Source of the DNA: an uncultured Gammaproteobacteria bacterium
GTDB taxonomy: Bacteria > Pseudomonadota > Gammaproteobacteria > Steroidobacterales > Rariloculaceae
Assembly (NCBI GenBank): GCA_913041665.1
Contig: CAJWKT010000011.1
Location: 1 to 35,256, forward strand
Reading direction: 5' to 3'
DNA length: 35,256 bases
Shown: piece after piece, positions 1-10,340 of the stretch
How the letters are laid out: every line of letters begins with the position of its first letter
How positions within the stretch are numbered: position 1 is the stretch's first letter
Translations under genes and position numbers: made by a program
Notes under the pieces: generated by a model
What the model saw: the letters and a program-made list of their open reading frames with translations, nothing else
What the model was told of the DNA's origin: nothing
Databases searched by the model: none

Positions 1-598
1 GAGGGCCATCTACACGGTCGATATCAAAAATCACTCGGCCTAAGTATTCAAGATTTACCTGATGGACAATCCCGGTATTTGGCGGAACAACTTGAAAATT
101 ATCAAAAGCATTCTGGCCCCAACGGAGAAAAGCGTAGCGCTCTTTATTCCGTTCAAATTCAATGGCATTGTTCATTGTGAGGGCGTTTTCTGTACCGAAA
201 GTATCTACTTGGATCGAATGATCAATCACAAGTTCCGCAGGACAAAGTGGATTTATGCTCGAGGCCTTTCCTCCAAGCTTAAGGACCGCATCGCGCATTG
301 CAGCGAGATCAACTATTGCCGGTACACCGGTGAAGTCTTGAAGGATTACCCTTGCGGGAGTAAAGGCAATTTCCTGGTTAGATATTGCCTGCGGCTCCCA
401 TTCGTAGAGCGCCTGTATGTCATCAGCAGTTATATCTTCGCCATCCTCGTGGCGTAACAGGTTTTCTAAAAGGATCTTTAAGGTATAGGGTAATTTTTCG
501 GCTTTTGGACCGAGCGCATCCAGCCGAAAAATCTGATATTCGTTTTTGGGATTTTTGCCTACCGTAATTTTTTGTTGGACGCCAAAACTATTTTTCAC
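1..598 (-). CDS. acnA: Aconitate hydratase AcnA, N-terminal part (gene continues past window start)
   Basis: Reverse strand reads [30 protein letters not shown]...[14 protein letters not shown]...[112 protein letters not shown], typical of AcnA. GTG start at 598 with AGAGG about 8 nt upstream. Not in the supplied ORF track because it runs off the edge. Confidence 0.93.
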   Translation of the reverse strand, partial: MKNSFGVQQKITVGKNPKNEYQIFRLDALGPKAEKLPYTLKILLENLLRHEDGEDITADDIQALYEWEPQAISNQEIAFTPARVILQDFTGVPAIVDLAAMRDAVLKLGGKASSINPLCPAELVIDHSIQVDTFGTENALTMNNAIEFERNKERYAFLRWGQNAFDNFQVVPPNTGIVHQVNLEYLGRVIFDIDRVDGP

Positions 599-644
599 TG
601 AGTTGACCTCTGGAGTTAAGGTGCGCGGATTATATCAGGGGCAG

Positions 645-1766
645 CTAGACAGAAAATGCTAAAAACTCTTCTTTCATTTTAGCTGACCGAATTTTTGCCC
701 CCCCAAGACAATGCTCATCTTGATAAAAAACTACATATTGGCCAGGCGCAATAGAGCGCTGTGGATTTTGAAAGAAAACCTCTAGGTCTTTGTTCGTTCT
801 AGGCGTGACCATACAAGGCTGATCGGGTTGTCCATAGCGTATTTTTGCTGCACAACGAAAGGTCTTGCCTTGGTTTAGTTCTTTTGGACTTCCATTAATC
901 CAGTGGGTAGTGTCAGCCTGAAGCCAGTTCTGGAATAGAAGGGGATGGCTTTTCCCCTGCACCACGACTAATGCATTATTTTCAATATCTTTTTGAGCTA
1001 CGTACCAAGGCCCCGGTGGATGCCCAGAAAGTCCGCCAATCCCTAGTCCTTGGCGCTGCCCGATGGTGTAATAGGGAAGTCCATGATGTTTCCCAATCAT
1101 TCGCCCTTGCTCATTTTTGATTGGGCCGGGTTGTGATGATAAGTATTTTCTAAGAAAGGGTTGAAATGGCCGTTCTCCGATGAAACAGATACCGGTACTA
1201 CTTTTTTTTTCAGAAACGGGTAGGCCTGCCCGCCTCGCTATTGTTCGTACTTGAGATTTACTCAGCTGGCCAAGTGGAAAGAGTACGTCGTTAAGATATT
1301 GCCTTTTGACAGAATGAAGGAAATAGCTTTGGTCTTTGTCTGCATCCAATCCCTTAAGCAGGCGGGTTTTCCCAAATGAGTAATCAAGCCGGGCGTAGTG
1401 TCCTGTGGCTAGCTTTGCTCCGCCAAGTCGGCGTGCATAATTAAACAAAACGTCGAATTTGATTTCCCGATTGCAAAGTACATCTGGATTAGGTGTATGC
1501 CCCAGCTCATGTTCCTGTAGGAAGCGCTCAAAGACACGTCTTTTATATTCCTTTGAAAAATTTATCCTGTGGAGTGGCATTTGTAGCTGGACACATATTT
1601 TTCGCGCATCTTGAAAATCAGCAGCGGCCTCGCAGTACTTGTCTTCCTCCCAATTGGTCATATGCAGGCAGTGGACTTCGTGACCGGACTCTTTGAGCTG
1701 CAATGCAGCGACAGCTGAATCAACACCACCCGACAACGCAACCAGATGTAGGCCCCTTTCACTCAT
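645..1766 (-). CDS. mnmA: tRNA-specific 2-thiouridylase MnmA
   Basis: 373 aa; PP-loop SGGVDSAVAALQLKESGHEV, TPNPDVLCNREIKFD, GHYAR, DQSYFLH, STGICFIGERPF, YYTIGQRQGLGIGG. Confidence 0.96.
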   Translation of the reverse strand: MSERGLHLVALSGGVDSAVAALQLKESGHEVHCLHMTNWEEDKYCEAAADFQDARKICVQLQMPLHRINFSKEYKRRVFERFLQEHELGHTPNPDVLCNREIKFDVLFNYARRLGGAKLATGHYARLDYSFGKTRLLKGLDADKDQSYFLHSVKRQYLNDVLFPLGQLSKSQVRTIARRAGLPVSEKKSSTGICFIGERPFQPFLRKYLSSQPGPIKNEQGRMIGKHHGLPYYTIGQRQGLGIGGLSGHPPGPWYVAQKDIENNALVVVQGKSHPLLFQNWLQADTTHWINGSPKELNQGKTFRCAAKIRYGQPDQPCMVTPRTNKDLEVFFQNPQRSIAPGQYVVFYQDEHCLGGAKIRSAKMKEEFLAFSV

Positions 1767-1805
1767 GACTATGCGTAGGCGTTATTTTTTAGATTGACCG
1801 AGGAA

Positions 1806-3158
1806 CTAGACATCTTTTGCGAGCTTCGCTGCCATACCAAGATAGTCCTCTGGCTTCATTTTCAGCAGCCGATTTTTTTCTTTCTTGGGCAAGGCCGAGG
1901 AGCGTATAAATTGATGCAACGCCTTTTGGTCGATGCCTCGGCCTCGTGTTAGTTCCTTGAGTTGTTCATACGCATCTGTCATTCCATGACGGCGCATTAC
2001 TGTCTGAACTGCCTCAGCTAGAATCTCCCAGTTTTCTTTTAAATCAGCACTAATTCTTCCCGCATCCACCTCAAGTTTATTTAGCCCTTTCTGACACGAC
2101 TCGTAGGCGATTACGCTGTGACCAAGCGCTACTCCAGCATTGCGCAAAACCGTAGAATCAGTTAGATCCCGTTGCCATCTGGATTTGGTTAGTTTTCGGG
2201 CTAGGAATTCTAATATGGCGTTTGCCATTCCTAAGTTACCTTCTGCATTCTCAAATTCAATGGGATTAACTTTGTGGGGCATGGTAGAGGAACCCACTTC
2301 GGCTTCTGAAGTGACACGGCGGAAGTATCCCAAGCTGATATAACCCCAAAAGTCGCGCGTTAGGTCTATCAACACATTATTGAATCGGATTAGTGCTTGC
2401 CCATACTCGGCAAGCCAGTCATGGGGCTCAATCTGTGTGGTATAGACATTTGGTTGAAGTCCTAGCGAGGTAACGAAACGTTCGCTAATTCCCTTCCAAT
2501 TAGCGGATGGGTAGGCTGCTATGTGTGCGTTAAAGTTTCCAACAGCACCGTTGCACTTTCCGTAGACCACTAGCTCATCAAATATTTGGCGCTGCCGCCT
2601 GAGTCGAGCAACGAAATTTGCTATCTCTTTTCCGAGAGTGGTAGGGGTGGCAGGCTGGCCGTGGGTGCGAGAGATCATCGGAAGATCTGAAAATTGATGT
2701 GCCAGCTCCCGGAGATCAGTGATTAAAGCATCCATTAATGGAATTAACACTTTGTTCCGTGCGTCACGCAACATAAGGGCATAAGCAAGATTATTAATGT
2801 CTTCTGAAGTGCAGCCAAAGTGGAAGAAGGTCGAAAGAGGAGGTCCAAATTTTTCCCTAAGAAAATATTCCACGGCTTTTACATCATGATTGGTTTTAGC
2901 CTCAATATTTTTTACCTCAATAGCATCCTTAAGGTCAAAATCTTGCAGAAGGGCTGTTAGCTCTCCCTCTGTCTGACTGTTGAGGGGTTTGAGGTCTTTG
3001 ATTTTTGATTCATTCGCCAGATGTCTCGCCCAACTAACCTCTATTAATACCCGATAACGAATAAGGGCGTACTCGGACAGGTACTCTCGGAGCGAAGCCG
3101 TTTTGCTACTATAGCGGCCATCTAATGGAGATAGGGCTTTAAGATTGGCGGAATCCAA
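1806..3158 (-). CDS. purB: Adenylosuccinate lyase
   Basis: LKALSPLDGRYSSKT..., signature GSSTMPHKVNPIEFENAEGN. The ORF is open to 3185, but a TTG start at 3158 (after GGGGGA) fits homologue length better. Confidence 0.94.
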   Translation of the reverse strand: MDSANLKALSPLDGRYSSKTASLREYLSEYALIRYRVLIEVSWARHLANESKIKDLKPLNSQTEGELTALLQDFDLKDAIEVKNIEAKTNHDVKAVEYFLREKFGPPLSTFFHFGCTSEDINNLAYALMLRDARNKVLIPLMDALITDLRELAHQFSDLPMISRTHGQPATPTTLGKEIANFVARLRRQRQIFDELVVYGKCNGAVGNFNAHIAAYPSANWKGISERFVTSLGLQPNVYTTQIEPHDWLAEYGQALIRFNNVLIDLTRDFWGYISLGYFRRVTSEAEVGSSTMPHKVNPIEFENAEGNLGMANAILEFLARKLTKSRWQRDLTDSTVLRNAGVALGHSVIAYESCQKGLNKLEVDAGRISADLKENWEILAEAVQTVMRRHGMTDAYEQLKELTRGRGIDQKALHQFIRSSALPKKEKNRLLKMKPEDYLGMAAKLAKDV

Positions 3159-3239
3159 GGCGTGTCCCCCAGCCTCCCTATACAAGCGATCACGGAGTGC
3201 GCATCATACACTATCCTCACATTTATTCTGGAGGGTCTG

Positions 3240-4625
3240 GTGGCCGCAAAATTTAGAATAGAGAAAGACAGCATGGGCGAGCTTGAAGTTCCAGCAGATG
3301 CCTTGTGGGGCGCCCAGACTCAGCGGGCCGTCAATAATTTTTCTATAAGTGGTCAGCGGATGCCCAAGCGGTTTATTGGGGCTCTAGGCCTAATTAAATG
3401 GGCAGCCGCTGAAGTCAACCAGGACCTAAAGCTTGTAGCGCCAGCAATTGCGAAGGCTATCCAGACTGCAGCCCTAGAAGTAGCAGCCGGGAAACATGAC
3501 AAACATTTTCCCATCGATGTCTACCAAACAGGCTCAGGAACGAGCTCAAATATGAACGCCAACGAGGTTATTGCGCGGCTAGCCAGTCAGTCTCTAGGCA
3601 AGGAAATTCATCCTAATGATCATGTAAATTATGGCCAGAGTAGCAATGACGTCATTCCTTCTGCGATTCATATAAGTGCAGCCATAGCTGTTACGGAGGA
3701 ACTAATCCCTTCCTTGGATCACCTCGTCTCCGTTTTAGAGAAAAAGATCGAACAAATTGGAAAGATTATAAAAACTGGGCGAACCCATTTAATGGACGCT
3801 ATGCCGCTTCGTATGGACCAAGAGCTAGGCGCGTGGGCTACGCAGATCCGCAATGATATTCAGCGCATCTCAGGAGTGCTCAATAATCTTGGTGCGTTAG
3901 CGCAGGGCGGCACAGCAGTGGGGACGGGGATTAATGCACATTCCGAGTTTGGTGCCCGAGTTGCATCGAAGCTTACTGATCACACAGGAATTTCATTTCG
4001 CTCAGCCGATAGTTACTTTGAAGCCATTTCATGCCAAGACACTGCAGTAGAGTTATCGGGCCAGATTAAGACAACTGCTGTGAGTCTAATGAAGATCTCT
4101 AACGATCTGCGGTGGATGAACAGCGGCCCGTTATCAGGACTTGCAGAGATCACCCTTAAGCCCGTCCAGCCCGGAAGTAGCATTATGCCTGGAAAGGTGA
4201 ACCCGGTAATACCAGAGGCAGTGACTATGGTAGCAGCTCGTGTGATCGGCAATGACAGCACGATCACTATCGCTGGACAATCTGGCAATTTTCAACTTAA
4301 TGTCATGTTGCCAGTGGTCGCCTATGGACTTCTGGAGAGTATCGAACTTTTAGCGCGCTCCAGTAGGGTACTTGCTGATAGCGCGATAGCGGGAATGACA
4401 GTTAATGAGCAACGACTGAAAGAAACACTTGAGAGGAACCCCATTTTAGTAACAGCACTTAACCATGTAATAGGCTACGAGAAAGGAGCAAGTATCGCTA
4501 AAAAAGCCTACGAACAGGGCCTTTCGATTCTCGAGATAGCTTCTAGGGAGACCGATCTTAGTCAGGAAGAACTCAAGTCGTTACTGGACCCCGCTGAGCT
4601 GACTAAAGGCGGAATAAGGGGCTGA
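3240..4625 (+). CDS. fumC: Class II fumarate hydratase
   Basis: KFRIEKDSMGELEVPADALWGAQTQRAVNNF..., GSSIMPGKVNPVIPEA signature. GTG start at 3240 preceded by GGAGG; the ORF track start at 3162 is probably too early. Confidence 0.94.
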   Translation: MAAKFRIEKDSMGELEVPADALWGAQTQRAVNNFSISGQRMPKRFIGALGLIKWAAAEVNQDLKLVAPAIAKAIQTAALEVAAGKHDKHFPIDVYQTGSGTSSNMNANEVIARLASQSLGKEIHPNDHVNYGQSSNDVIPSAIHISAAIAVTEELIPSLDHLVSVLEKKIEQIGKIIKTGRTHLMDAMPLRMDQELGAWATQIRNDIQRISGVLNNLGALAQGGTAVGTGINAHSEFGARVASKLTDHTGISFRSADSYFEAISCQDTAVELSGQIKTTAVSLMKISNDLRWMNSGPLSGLAEITLKPVQPGSSIMPGKVNPVIPEAVTMVAARVIGNDSTITIAGQSGNFQLNVMLPVVAYGLLESIELLARSSRVLADSAIAGMTVNEQRLKETLERNPILVTALNHVIGYEKGASIAKKAYEQGLSILEIASRETDLSQEELKSLLDPAELTKGGIRG

Positions 4626-4637
4626 AGAGGGAGGGGG

Positions 4638-5273
4638 ATGCGTTCGCTGATTGAAGCTCGGCTTGCAGATAGACCGCCGCCCATGGATCCAAGGGCCGAG
4701 CTATTGGAGTCAGTCTATGGCTCAGTGCCTAGCGAACTACTTGAAATGCTCGATCACCCAGCTCGGCCGGCAGCTGTTTTATTGGGCCTCGTGGAGCGTC
4801 GCGGTGGCTTGAGTATTATTCTTACTGAGCGTGCTGCTAGCCTTAAGGATCATCCAGGCCAGGTTAGTTTTCCTGGTGGTCATATTGAAAGGGGCGACAC
4901 AAGTCCTATGGCCGCAGCACTGCGTGAAGCTGAAGAAGAAATTGGCCTTAAAGCGGAAAAAGTGGTTGTGGCGGGGTGCTTAGATCCCTATCTAACGGTG
5001 ACTGGTTTTCTTATAACCCCAGTAGTCGGATTTGTGGACAAAAATTTCATAGCTAGGCCAGACCCGATTGAGGTGAATGAGGTTTTTGAACTTCCGCTCA
5101 AAAAAGTTCTCGAGGGGGGGAGCATTGAGAGGGGATATCGGACTCGGCCGGATTTTGATGTAACTTTTCGAATCTATGAACTTTCATTTGAGGGTCATCA
5201 CATTTGGGGCGCCACCGCAGCCATATTATTAAAATTTATAGATTTAATTTCTAATGAAAAAACAACACTATAA
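4638..5273 (+). CDS. NUDIX hydrolase, CoA pyrophosphatase (NudL)-like
   Basis: LTERAASLKDHPGQVSFPGGHIERGDTSPMAAALREAEEEIGL: Nudix box preceded by the UPF0035-type motif. Confidence 0.88.
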   Translation: MRSLIEARLADRPPPMDPRAELLESVYGSVPSELLEMLDHPARPAAVLLGLVERRGGLSIILTERAASLKDHPGQVSFPGGHIERGDTSPMAAALREAEEEIGLKAEKVVVAGCLDPYLTVTGFLITPVVGFVDKNFIARPDPIEVNEVFELPLKKVLEGGSIERGYRTRPDFDVTFRIYELSFEGHHIWGATAAILLKFIDLISNEKTTL

Positions 5274-6054
5274 AAGATATTTAGATAAATTACTTGATTT
5301 AATGAAACATCTTCGAGACCCAATCGAGGGAAATCCATGGGATCAAAATCAGACCCTGGAGAGCATCGCTCCCTATGCGCTGGAGGAGGCATATGAGGTC
5401 GTCGACGCCATAGAAAGAAAGGATTTCCATGAACTCACAGAGGAATTGGGGGATCTTTTGTACCAGGTAATTTATCAGTCTCAGATTGCCGAAGAGATGA
5501 GTTTCTTTGATTTCGGTGATGTTGCCGAGGCAATTTGCAAAAAATTAGTCCGCCGTCATCCAAATTTGTTTGATGACTTAGAAAAAAATACAATAGAATC
5601 AAATATTAATAAATATAAATTTACAAAGGATAGTAAGCGATCTCAGGAATCTAGTAGGTTACTTTCGTCGATTCCCCGTGACTTGCCTGGATTAACGCGC
5701 GGTCTCAAATTGGGTCGTCGCGCAGCGGAGGTCGGTTTTGATTGGGCTAATGTGGCCGAGGTCAGGCAAAAAGTAGGCGAGGAGATTACCGAGCTAGATG
5801 AGGCAATCGGTATTGGTAGTGATGAATCCATTGCCGCCGAGATGGGGGATCTTTTATTATCGCTAGCAAATTTATCCCGTCATTTAGGCTTGGACCCCGA
5901 GAGCTGCATACGTGGCGCTAACAATCGCTTTGAGTACCGCTTTCAACGAATTGAAGATAGGGTCGATGAGGAGGTTGGAGGGTGGGAGGCACAGGATACC
6001 GCTACCCTTGAGCGGTTTTGGCAGCAGGCGAAGGCTGAAGAAACCCACATGTAA
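5254..6054 (+). CDS. mazG: Nucleoside triphosphate pyrophosphohydrolase MazG
   Basis: LMKHLRDPIEGNPWDQNQTLESIAPYALEEAYEVVDAIE...ELGDLLYQVIYQSQIAEE; second half EEITELDEAI...EMGDLLLSLANLSRHLGLDPE. Confidence 0.93.
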   Translation: MKKQHYKRYLDKLLDLMKHLRDPIEGNPWDQNQTLESIAPYALEEAYEVVDAIERKDFHELTEELGDLLYQVIYQSQIAEEMSFFDFGDVAEAICKKLVRRHPNLFDDLEKNTIESNINKYKFTKDSKRSQESSRLLSSIPRDLPGLTRGLKLGRRAAEVGFDWANVAEVRQKVGEEITELDEAIGIGSDESIAAEMGDLLLSLANLSRHLGLDPESCIRGANNRFEYRFQRIEDRVDEEVGGWEAQDTATLERFWQQAKAEETHM

Positions 6055-6085
6055 ATATAACAGGGGGGGGTGAGCGTCTTCCGTT

Positions 6086-6847
6086 TTATTCCTCTTTCTT
6101 ACTAAACATCGGCTTCAGCATATCCAGCGGCAATGGAAAAACTATTGTGCTGGTATTGCGCTCACTAGAAATTTCCGTAAGGGTTTGAAGGTATCGGAGC
6201 TGTAATGCCTGAGGTTGTTCCGCTAGGACACCGGCCGCTTCAGCAAGCTTCTTGGATGCCTGAAACTCTCCCTCCGCGTGTATGATTTTTGCCCGCCTAG
6301 CCCTTTCCGCTTCTGCTTGGGCAGCTATTGCGCGAATCATGCTTTCATCTAGGTCTACATGCTTGATTTCCACATTGCTGACCTTGATCCCCCAGGTTTC
6401 AGTTGCTTGGTCTAGAATACCTTGAATATCAGCATTGAGGGTTTCGCGCTCAGATAGCATTGAGTCTAATTCATGTTGGCCCAATACAGAGCGAAGGGTA
6501 GTTTGCGCTAACTGGCTAGTAGCTTCCACGCGATTTTCTACCTGAATAACTGCCTTCTCTGGGTCTACTACACGAAAATAAATTACCGCACTGACTTTGA
6601 CCGACACATTATCTCTGGAGATTACGTCCTGGGTGGGGACATCTAAAACAATTGTTCTCAGGTCGAGCCGAACCATCTTTTGAATGCCGGGGATGACAAT
6701 GATCAAGCCTGGTCCTTTGACCTTCCAGAACCGGCCAAGCAGGAAGATGACGCCGCGCTGGTATTCTTTGAGAATTTTGATAGCACTGAATACAAAGAGA
6801 GCAATTATTGCGAGCAGAAACAGTGGTCCGTCAAATAATCCAAACAT
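6086..6847 (-). CDS. Slipin / stomatin-like SPFH-domain membrane protein
   Basis: N-terminal TM then [73 protein letters not shown]; adjacent to NfeD gene. Confidence 0.92.
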   Translation of the reverse strand: MFGLFDGPLFLLAIIALFVFSAIKILKEYQRGVIFLLGRFWKVKGPGLIIVIPGIQKMVRLDLRTIVLDVPTQDVISRDNVSVKVSAVIYFRVVDPEKAVIQVENRVEATSQLAQTTLRSVLGQHELDSMLSERETLNADIQGILDQATETWGIKVSNVEIKHVDLDESMIRAIAAQAEAERARRAKIIHAEGEFQASKKLAEAAGVLAEQPQALQLRYLQTLTEISSERNTSTIVFPLPLDMLKPMFSKKEE

Positions 6848-6856
6848 AGCGACTCC

Positions 6857-8317
6857 TTAATTAGTAACGTCAGAGGGCTCTACATACAGCAGTAGTCCTT
6901 CAACCTTTATTACACGTAGATTCTGATCCCTTGCAATTGGTTCGGATGCCCGTGCCAGCCAGCGTTCTCCATGCACCCAGATTTGACCTTCCCGATCGAA
7001 ACTCTCCAGCGCTCGTCCGGACGTGCCAGCCATTTCCTCAATCCCACTGACAACAGATCTGGCCCTAGATTTCATGGCAAACCAAATAATCCCCATGAGC
7101 GCTAATGCGGCCGTAAATGAAATAGCAAAAATTAGTGGCACTGAAACGCCAAATCCTAGCACATCTGTGTCAACCAATATCACCGAACCAAACACGAAAG
7201 CAGCAACTCCACCGATCCCAAGAGCACCGAAGCTGGGTACTATAAATTCTCCAATCATGAGGATTATTCCTAGGATGATCAAGGCCAGCCCGGCATAGTT
7301 GATCGGCAGGACCTGAAACGCAAAAAGTGCCAGTACAAGTGAGATTGCACCGACAACACCCGGAACGATGGCGCCGGGGTTGTAGCCCTCGAAGATCAGA
7401 CCATAGATCCCGATGAGCATAAGAAGATAAGCTAGCGTTGGGTTACTGATTACCTCAAGCACGCGGGTGCGCCAGTCCGGCTCGAAACGCTCGATTAGAA
7501 GCCCAGCGGTGGTGATGGAGGTAGTTGTTCCGTTGAGATCCACTTCCCAGCCGTCCAACTGCCGGAGAAGATCGGCCAGATCGTTAGCGATCAAATCGAT
7601 GACGTTATTCTCGAATGCGGCCTGGGCGCTGAGGCTCTCGGCTGAACGCACAGCCGCCTCAGCCCAATCAGCGTTGCGTCCGCGTTGCTCAGCGAGACTG
7701 CGAATGTAGGCTACTGCATCGTTAATGGCCTTGCGCTCTAGCGTGGTAGCTGGGTCTGGGAGATCGGCCGGGGGCATTTCCGAGGCTTCTTCTTGTTCTC
7801 CTCCAGGCGGGGGTTCTCCTGTCTCATCGGGCGGGTCGGTCGGTGTCGCTGGTGTTGGTCCGCCAATCGCCACTGGCGTTGCCGCCCCCAGGTTTGTGGC
7901 GGGCGCCATGGCGGCGATATGACTCGCGTACAATATGTACGTTCCGGCACTGGCAGCGCGGGCGCCTTGGGGTGAGACGAATGTCGCAACCGGGATCGGG
8001 GAGCCGAGAATCGATTGGATGATGTCTCGCATCGAGGTATCGAGCCCGCCCGGCGTATCCATCTCCAGCACTATGAGAGCTGCACTGATTTCCGCGGCCC
8101 GCTCAATGCTACGGCTGATGAAATCGCTTGTAGCAGGTCCGATAGGGCCGTCTATGGCGAGCAAGACCACGCCGCCCTGGTCTACAGTGGCACTGGCCTG
8201 AGACTCTCCAACAGGCTCCTCCTGGGCGGCTAGCCAAAGAGTCCAGCCCATGGTTAGCGCGGCCACGCTGATCGCGCATCGAAGGCTAGTAGACACCTCA
8301 AATATGGCCTTTGTCAT
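6857..8317 (-). CDS. NfeD / membrane-bound ClpP-class serine protease
   Basis: ALIVLEMDTPGGLDTSMRDIIQSILGSPIPVATFVSPQGARAASAGTYILYASHIAAMAPATNLGAATPV, multi-TM region and C-terminal NfeD OB-like domain. ATG at 8317 preferred over the ORF-track start 8368. Confidence 0.9.
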   Translation of the reverse strand: MTKAIFEVSTSLRCAISVAALTMGWTLWLAAQEEPVGESQASATVDQGGVVLLAIDGPIGPATSDFISRSIERAAEISAALIVLEMDTPGGLDTSMRDIIQSILGSPIPVATFVSPQGARAASAGTYILYASHIAAMAPATNLGAATPVAIGGPTPATPTDPPDETGEPPPGGEQEEASEMPPADLPDPATTLERKAINDAVAYIRSLAEQRGRNADWAEAAVRSAESLSAQAAFENNVIDLIANDLADLLRQLDGWEVDLNGTTTSITTAGLLIERFEPDWRTRVLEVISNPTLAYLLMLIGIYGLIFEGYNPGAIVPGVVGAISLVLALFAFQVLPINYAGLALIILGIILMIGEFIVPSFGALGIGGVAAFVFGSVILVDTDVLGFGVSVPLIFAISFTAALALMGIIWFAMKSRARSVVSGIEEMAGTSGRALESFDREGQIWVHGERWLARASEPIARDQNLRVIKVEGLLLYVEPSDVTN

Positions 8318-8342
8318 AATAGTATCTGTATAGTCGCCTTCT

Positions 8343-9698
8343 ATGAAACACGCAAGTATTCCGAACAACTGGAGTCCAACTAGCTGGCAGTCTTTTGAGG
8401 CTTCCCAGCAGCCGACCTATAAGAATAGCGAAGCGCTAGAGTCCGTTTTAGCTGAGCTTGGTCAACTGCCGCCTATTGTTACTAGTTGGGAAGTGGAGTC
8501 ACTAAAAAAAGAGCTAGCAAGAGCCCAAAATGGTGATGCTTTTGTCCTACAGGGTGGCGATTGTTCGGAAAATTTTGAGGAATGTAGATCTGAAATCATT
8601 GTCCAAAAACTCAAAATTTTGTTGCAGATGTCCCTCATTATGATAATGGGCATGGAGAAACCTATTGTTCGTATTGGACGTATGGCAGGCCAGTACGCAA
8701 AACCGAGAAGTGAAAACATGGAGAGCCGCGGAGGGGTGTCCTTGCCTAGTTATCGGGGAGATTTAATTAATCGACCGCCGTTCAAGGCTGAAGATCGGGA
8801 GCCAGATGCAAAATTGATGTTGAGGGGCTATGAGCGGGCGGCGTTGACCTTAAATTTCGTGCGGTCGCTCATTGATGGTGGTTTTGCCGATCTTCATCAT
8901 CCTGAAAATTGGGACCTTAAGTTTGCTAGTAAATCACCGATGGCTTCCGAGTACCACAAACTTGTCGATTCGGTGACCACCTCACTGGGCTTCTTCGAGT
9001 CTGTAACAGGAAAGTCCATCTATGCGCAAAGAATAGAATTTTACGTTTCGCACGAAGGTCTTCATCTACCGTACGAGCAGGCCCAGACAAGGTTTTTATC
9101 ACACCGAGATGGTTGGTATAACCTATCGACTCACTTTCCTTGGATAGGTATGCGTACCGCCGATGTGCGTGGCGCACATATTGAATATTTTCGCGGTCTG
9201 GCTAATCCGATCGGGGTAAAGATAGGGTGTGATTTCTCAGAAAAAAAGATACAAGCCTTGATTAAGGCACTTAACCCGGACAGTGAGCCCGGTCGGCTTA
9301 CCTTTATTACGCGCTTTGGATCAGAGCAGATCGAGGAGCATCTTCCGAGAGTAATTAAGGCCGTTAAAAAGATTGATGCCGACGTACTCTGGATCTGCGA
9401 TCCAATGCATGGCAATACAGAAATGACGGCAAAAGGCTACAAGACTCGCCACTTTGACCGAATTCTTTCAGAGCTACGATCGGCATTTAGGATCCATAGG
9501 GACTCTGGTAGTTACCTTGGTGGCGTCCACCTAGAACTTACTGGAGAAAATGTCACAGAATGCATTGGTGGAGCGCGAGGATTGAAGGAAGCGGACCTTG
9601 CGCGTGCCTACAAATCACAAGTGGATCCTAGGTTAAACTACGAGCAAGCGATAGAAATCGCCATGCTCATTGCAAGGCGTTTGCGCGCCCAAGATTGA
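8343..9698 (+). CDS. 3-deoxy-7-phosphoheptulonate synthase, class II
   Basis: WSPTSWQSFEASQQPTY..., FVLQGGDCSENFEEC, RIGRMAGQYAKPRS, LPSYRGDLINRPPF, WICDPMHGNTEM, GGVHLELTGENVTECIGG. Confidence 0.95.
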   Translation: MKHASIPNNWSPTSWQSFEASQQPTYKNSEALESVLAELGQLPPIVTSWEVESLKKELARAQNGDAFVLQGGDCSENFEECRSEIIVQKLKILLQMSLIMIMGMEKPIVRIGRMAGQYAKPRSENMESRGGVSLPSYRGDLINRPPFKAEDREPDAKLMLRGYERAALTLNFVRSLIDGGFADLHHPENWDLKFASKSPMASEYHKLVDSVTTSLGFFESVTGKSIYAQRIEFYVSHEGLHLPYEQAQTRFLSHRDGWYNLSTHFPWIGMRTADVRGAHIEYFRGLANPIGVKIGCDFSEKKIQALIKALNPDSEPGRLTFITRFGSEQIEEHLPRVIKAVKKIDADVLWICDPMHGNTEMTAKGYKTRHFDRILSELRSAFRIHRDSGSYLGGVHLELTGENVTECIGGARGLKEADLARAYKSQVDPRLNYEQAIEIAMLIARRLRAQD

Positions 9699-9701
9699 TA
9701 G

Positions 9702-10340
9702 TTGGCATCCGTCTGCTTTGATTCAACCTGCGTTAGTTGCAAGCGTCTTGCGCAGCATCTTGCGGACCTGAGGGTCAGTAATCCTAGCTATCATAATCGA
9801 CCAGTATCAGCTTTTGGAGACCCTAAGGCGCGCTTGCTGATTGTCGGCCTTGCACCTGGAATGCACGGCGCAAATGCATCCGGGCGGCCTTTTACCGGGG
9901 ATTTTGCGGGGATTTTGCTGTATAGGTGTCTATTTGAGGCTGGCCTGTCGTCCGCGCCAAAATCAATACGTTCGAATGATGGGCTTCACCTACTGGGTTG
10001 CCGAATTACAAACGCTGTAAAATGTCTTCCACCAAAAAATAAGCCAACAATAAAGGAAATTATTAGGTGCAATACCTACTTGACGGAAGAGCTTGCATTG
10101 GTGCCAAAGGGTGGTGTTGTACTAGGACTTGGATTCATTGCGCACCAGGCCGTGCTTCGAGCATTTTCCTTGAAGTTGAGCAGCTTCCGTTTTAGCCACG
10201 GTGCGATGTTTCAACTGCCGGGTAATCGCTGGCTTTTAGATTCCTACCATTGCAGTCGTTACAACACACAAACCAAACGCTTAACTGAAGAAATGTTCCA
10301 AAGAGTACTAATAAGAGCTAAAAATTTAGCATTCGCGTGA
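9702..10340 (+). CDS. Uracil-DNA glycosylase, family 5 (UDGb)-like
   Basis: Cys-rich N-terminus (CFDSTCVSCKRLA), LLIVGLAPGMHGANASGRPFTGDFAGILLYRCLFEAG, C-terminal DSYHCSRYNTQTKRLTEEM. TTG start at 9702. Confidence 0.85.
   Translation: MASVCFDSTCVSCKRLAQHLADLRVSNPSYHNRPVSAFGDPKARLLIVGLAPGMHGANASGRPFTGDFAGILLYRCLFEAGLSSAPKSIRSNDGLHLLGCRITNAVKCLPPKNKPTIKEIIRCNTYLTEELALVPKGGVVLGLGFIAHQAVLRAFSLKLSSFRFSHGAMFQLPGNRWLLDSYHCSRYNTQTKRLTEEMFQRVLIRAKNLAFA

Noticed and set aside
62-567. + strand ORFs 62..457 and 385..567
   Set aside because: Antisense to the clear acnA reading frame on the - strand.
6063-6070. G8 homopolymer tract between mazG and the slipin gene
   Set aside because: Lies between convergent genes with no promoter or coding effect, so a phase-variation role is unsupported.
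7023-8233. Several + strand ORFs opposite the NfeD gene
   Set aside because: Antisense low-complexity readings of a well-supported - strand CDS.
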